Below are positions 61,000 to 64,000 of a stretch of DNA of 64,000 bases, in pieces. Under the pieces are notes generated by a model, which was given only the letters and a program-made list of their open reading frames with translations, made no database searches and was not told the origin of the DNA. The translations under genes and the position numbers were made by a program. Source of the DNA: Dokdonella sp. (GTDB taxonomy: Bacteria > Pseudomonadota > Gammaproteobacteria > Xanthomonadales > Rhodanobacteraceae); the NCBI GenBank assembly GCA_019634795.1, contig JAHCAR010000017.1:42349-106348 (forward strand), in the 5' to 3' direction. Within the stretch, counting starts at the first letter, position 1. Each line of letters starts with the position of its first letter.

Positions 61000-63327
61000 C
61001 TAGGGTTCTACTTCTTTTCGAACAGAGTCGTTCCTTGATTTGCGCATTTTCCCGCGTATGGCCGACCGATTTTCCTTTTCAAGCTCAGACTCCACTTCCC
61101 TGTCTTTCAGGAGCTTTTTAAAGCGCTGTTCTGCAGCACGTCGCAGCTCGGCATCAGACAACCGGCGCAGTGCCTGGCCCTTGCGTGATGACATAGCCTG
61201 TGCTGCTTGGTGTTTCGCCTTTTTCGTGGCTGCGTCTGGTGTGCCTTTCTGCAGGTTGGCCATGAACCAGAGCAGGGCTTCGCGCGATCCTTCGACGGGT
61301 AGCTGAGTGGCTACGGCTTTTGCTTTGGGCTTTGGCGGGCCTGAAATCGACGCGGGCGTGTCTTCGCGGGCGGTTGGCAGCTTGATCTCAGATGCGAAGC
61401 TGTTCGCCTGGAATACACCCGCTGACGGGTCCATGCGCTTTCCAAGTGGCGCTAATCTCCATTTTTCGCAGGCGTAGCGCAGGATGCTGGTGTGGTCGAA
61501 GGGCGTCTTGCATACGCCACGCTCGACCCACGGGGAGACCAGGATGGCCGGTACTCGGACGCCGAGGCGTGCGAAGTCGAATTCCTTGGTGTTTCCGTCG
61601 GGCGCGATTGTTGCCGGCGGAAAGACATGATCGAAGAAGCCGCCGTGCTCGTCGTAGGTAACGATCAGGAGTGTGGATTTCCAAAGCGCGTCGTTGCTGC
61701 GGAGGGCGTTGTAGACCTCCGCGATGAGTCGGTCGCCCGCCGCGACATCCGATGGCGGGTGCTGGTCATTCTCGTCGCGGCCGAAATAGGCCGGCTCGAT
61801 GAAGACGTAGTCGGGAAATTCCTTCTCGGGCTTCTTCGCATCCTTGGCGAAGTTCCGGAATGACGAGTAGTGCGGGCCGAGGACGAACGACGGCAGCATG
61901 TGCGTCATGACGATGCTTTGAGGGATGCCATCGAAATAGATGCGCCAGTTGGTCTTGAAGTCTCCGAGTCGGTCGTAGATCGTGTCCTGGTTGTAGACCC
62001 GCATGTTCCCGGGGTGCTTTCGGGAGGGCATCAGCACGTGACCGAGGCTGGTGCCGCTGTGTGCGAAGAAGCGGTTGGTCCACGTAGGCCCGGGCACCGA
62101 TGAGAACCAGTGGTCGCAGACCAGGAAGTTGCGCGCGAGTGCGTGCAGCGCCGGCAGGGAGTCGTCTTTTGGCTGCTTGCCCAATGGAAAGTAGGCCATC
62201 ACCTGTTCGACTTGCCCGGGCGTACTTTCGCTGACGCCGTCAACGTCGAGGTAGGAGTCGACGAAGCCACCCATCGGCGAGGTCGCTGCATCGCCCAGCT
62301 GCTTCAGGACATCGACCACATCGTGAGCCGGATCCTTTTTCACCACGGCCGCGGCATTGGGTTTCTGTGGATAGACCTTGCCGGACTTGGACGACATGTT
62401 CTGGTAGACGGGGCCTTGCTGTGGGATCCCTTCGACATTGGGATAGATGCGTGTCGTATCGCCGAGCATCTGATCGAACGATCGGCTTTCCAGCATGAGC
62501 ACGACAACGTGGCGAATTGGATCGTTCGCGAGGTTAGGCACGCTCTCGGTGACCAAGGCAAGCTGATGCTCCTGCTCCTTGGGCAAGGTGGCATCACCAT
62601 GCATGCGCAGATAGCCACGCCCGGCCTGGTGCTTCTGCTTGATCTCGATGCGCCGCCGTGCCTTCCTGTCGTTGGCCGCGGCATAGGTATCGTGTTGCTG
62701 GGTCGTGGGGTCGAAGAACCCGATGTAGCCGCCCGGCGTGACTCCGAACGACTTGAGGGCCTGCTTGCCCTTCAGACGGCCCAGGAAATCATTGCGACCG
62801 CCAGTCTGCTCTTCGGTCGTGAAGTAGAGCGGCAGAACGAAGTTGGCGACTTCCACGCCGTCCAGCATGTAGGTTTGTGCCTGGACGGCATCGCACATCT
62901 CGAACCAGTGAAAGATCTGCCTGTTCGGATCATCGGGGTGGGGGCCTTGAACGAGCAGATTGCCCTGCGCGTCGCCCAGAAGCTCCAGTGCCTCATGCGA
63001 CAACGTCACTGTCCAGTTTTCTTCGAGTTCCTCGCATAACTTGGTGAACACGAAGCCGTAGGGAATGCCTCGATTGTTCGCGTCGTGGTATCCGAGCGCG
63101 TTATCGACGTCCGCGCCATCCCACAGATAGATGATCGCGTCACCGCGGAGCTCAAGGACCTTTTGCTTGTCCGGAGTCTTGCTTGCAGAGCCCTCGAGCC
63201 TCAGCTTCGCGCCAAAGCTCCAATAGGGTTCGAAGTCGTAGGCGATCTGCTTGTTGATCGCGCGAATCGCGGCGTGGACTTCCTCGTCCTTGAGTGTCTC
63301 AGTTCGATTGACGATCGAAATGATCAC
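61000..63327 (-). CDS. phosphoesterase (phospholipase C-like) with an N-terminal HE-type domain
   Basis: A 775-residue protein with no signal peptide. The C-terminal two thirds are a phosphoesterase of the bacterial phospholipase C/acid phosphatase type: HVVVLMLESRSFDQMLG (about 279), DHWFSSVPGPTWTNRFF, VTYDEHGGFFDHVFPP (about 562) and GVRVPAILVSPW are the metal-site segments; the usual ENRSFD is ESRSFD. The first 230 residues are a distinct domain with TVTLSHEALELLGDAQGN (about 110) and WFEMCDAVQAQTY. The C-terminal 90 residues are a charged Lys/Arg/Glu-rich helix. Start: GTG at 63327 with AGGGGG upstream; a TTG at 63393 would add 22 residues. Confidence 0.82.
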   Translation of the reverse strand: MIISIVNRTETLKDEEVHAAIRAINKQIAYDFEPYWSFGAKLRLEGSASKTPDKQKVLELRGDAIIYLWDGADVDNALGYHDANNRGIPYGFVFTKLCEELEENWTVTLSHEALELLGDAQGNLLVQGPHPDDPNRQIFHWFEMCDAVQAQTYMLDGVEVANFVLPLYFTTEEQTGGRNDFLGRLKGKQALKSFGVTPGGYIGFFDPTTQQHDTYAAANDRKARRRIEIKQKHQAGRGYLRMHGDATLPKEQEHQLALVTESVPNLANDPIRHVVVLMLESRSFDQMLGDTTRIYPNVEGIPQQGPVYQNMSSKSGKVYPQKPNAAAVVKKDPAHDVVDVLKQLGDAATSPMGGFVDSYLDVDGVSESTPGQVEQVMAYFPLGKQPKDDSLPALHALARNFLVCDHWFSSVPGPTWTNRFFAHSGTSLGHVLMPSRKHPGNMRVYNQDTIYDRLGDFKTNWRIYFDGIPQSIVMTHMLPSFVLGPHYSSFRNFAKDAKKPEKEFPDYVFIEPAYFGRDENDQHPPSDVAAGDRLIAEVYNALRSNDALWKSTLLIVTYDEHGGFFDHVFPPATIAPDGNTKEFDFARLGVRVPAILVSPWVERGVCKTPFDHTSILRYACEKWRLAPLGKRMDPSAGVFQANSFASEIKLPTAREDTPASISGPPKPKAKAVATQLPVEGSREALLWFMANLQKGTPDAATKKAKHQAAQAMSSRKGQALRRLSDAELRRAAEQRFKKLLKDREVESELEKENRSAIRGKMRKSRNDSVRKEVEP

Positions 63328-63530
63328 GGAGAGCCCCCTGGTTGCGCCGCCGGCCAGCGATCGGAAACGATCGAAGGAGCTCGTGGTGCGCAAACCTAGG
63401 GGTTAAACCTAATTCAGCTTGCAAGAATGTGATAGCTGTCACTTCTTACAGCTTGTTTCAAGTTGACAGATGTGATAAGCGGCCTTGGTTTCCCGGCAGC
63501 GCGAATGAGCGCCATTGACGGGGGAGTGCC

Positions 63531-63779
63531 ATGTGGCGCTCGAGTAAAACCGGATTGTCCTATTTGATGGGGACGGTTCACTCGTTGTTCGCGCCCGAGG
63601 CACGTGGTACGCGACTCTTGATTGCGATGGTTGATGGAGAGCTATGCCGCCTCCGCATGTCTCGCGGCGATATCAGTTCGGATGAAGCCGCCGCACAGCT
63701 GATTGAGCGCCTCGACTCGCTGACGCTAGCGCAGACGGGGATGTGCCAACATGCCACGGGCGACGCGCTGCCCTGGTAG
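63531..63779 (+). CDS. small hypothetical protein
   Basis: An 82-residue frame with GGGGGAG well placed before the ATG. It reads RLLIAMVDGELCRLRMSRGD and DEAAAQLIERLDSLTLAQTG, which looks like a small globular domain; no family recognised. It is divergent from the phosphoesterase, 203 bases away, and ends 79 bases before the IS3 boundary. Real coding is likely but unproven. Confidence 0.45.
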   Translation: MWRSSKTGLSYLMGTVHSLFAPEARGTRLLIAMVDGELCRLRMSRGDISSDEAAAQLIERLDSLTLAQTGMCQHATGDALPW

Positions 63780-63858
63780 AAAGGTCTCGCGCAGGATTCC
63801 TGGGCATGAGGTCGGTGGGACGGGAGCGCTTGGGATTGCAGCACAGCGTGCAGGCGAG

Positions 63859-64000
63859 TTGAACTTGCCCCGTTAGAACGGACGCCAAGAAGACGTGTTG
63901 ATGTGCTATGCGGCCATCTGGTCCCGGGCATAGTTGTCCGGCGAGCGGTTACCGAGTGCCGAGTGTCTTCGCGTGGGATTGTAGAAGCCGTGGATGTAGT
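63859..64000 (-). mobile_element. IS3-family insertion sequence, cut by the window edge
   Basis: The element end appears to be TGAACTTGCCCC at 63859, 47 bases beyond the transposase stop, with the TG terminus usual for this family. The rest of the element lies outside the window, so the other inverted repeat and target duplication cannot be checked. Confidence 0.7.
63906..64000 (-). CDS. IS3-family transposase OrfB, C-terminal 30 residues
   Basis: The minus strand reads YIHGFYNPTRRHSALGNRSP, then DNYARDQMAA and TAG. The YNPxRRHSALGxxSP pattern is the C-terminus of IS3-family OrfB integrase-type transposases. The start is outside the window. No frameshift in the visible part. Confidence 0.88.
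   Translation of the reverse strand, partial: YIHGFYNPTRRHSALGNRSPDNYARDQMAA

Noticed and set aside
63328-63393. A 22-residue longer phosphoesterase starting at TTG 63393
   Set aside because: It needs a TTG start without a clear ribosome site; the GTG at 63327 has AGGGGG upstream and matches the domain start better.

Overview
The window is GC-rich chromosomal DNA with densely packed, often overlapping genes. It most likely comes from a gammaproteobacterium of the Xanthomonadales/Lysobacterales. That placement is inferred from gene content (a DUF2007 'pathogenicity-like' protein, YceH, bpt, a fused RlmKL, DUF3025, many secreted peptidases) and from GAATCCC-type and REP-type intergenic repeats; no 16S rRNA or tRNA was seen.

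Region by region: 1-2.4 kb holds the end of a DUF1287 gene, dcd and three exported proteins. From 2.5 to 12.4 kb, on the minus strand, a tightly coupled set encodes a diguanylate cyclase, a dienelactone hydrolase, an HIT protein, PxpB, PxpC, a DUF885 lipoprotein peptidase, PxpA, the DUF969/DUF979 5-oxoproline transporter pair and pyroglutamyl peptidase: together a route to release, import and hydrolyse pyroglutamate. 12.6-18.9 kb carries DUF3025, a Gld-type ABC exporter with GldG-like and DUF4340 partners, and DUF423. 19-31.4 kb is rich in secreted hydrolases (penicillin acylase, Lys-N-like M35 protease, tricorn-like protease, M15 carboxypeptidase, transglutaminase) plus an SPFH/ribbon-helix-helix pair; a small MITE-like element abuts the M35 gene. 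31.5-45 kb is mostly housekeeping: purT, bpt, tesB, an amidase, rlmKL, a phospholipid methyltransferase-like gene, yhhQ, yceH and an S9 peptidase. Between these lie two REP/REPIN-rich gaps and a 3 x 251 bp tandem repeat that copies the 3' end of yhhQ. 45.8-52.8 kb has an FG-GAP protein and a three-gene 2-oxoacid:acceptor oxidoreductase operon with an NAD(P)H/FAD/4Fe-4S subunit.

From about 52.8 kb the style changes: more A/T, longer gaps, few recognisable families and IS3-family fragments at three places. This accessory island carries a membrane-tailed HNH protein, an unknown protein, a Cys-rich secreted protein with a membrane partner, a DUF5675 protein, and a minus-strand cassette of four genes: a phosphoesterase with an unusual N-terminal domain, a lipoprotein, a polytopic membrane protein, and a protein joining an HExxH domain to a muramidase-like domain. 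The cassette is the best candidate here for an undescribed envelope-directed system; its function is inference only. The window ends inside an IS3-family element.
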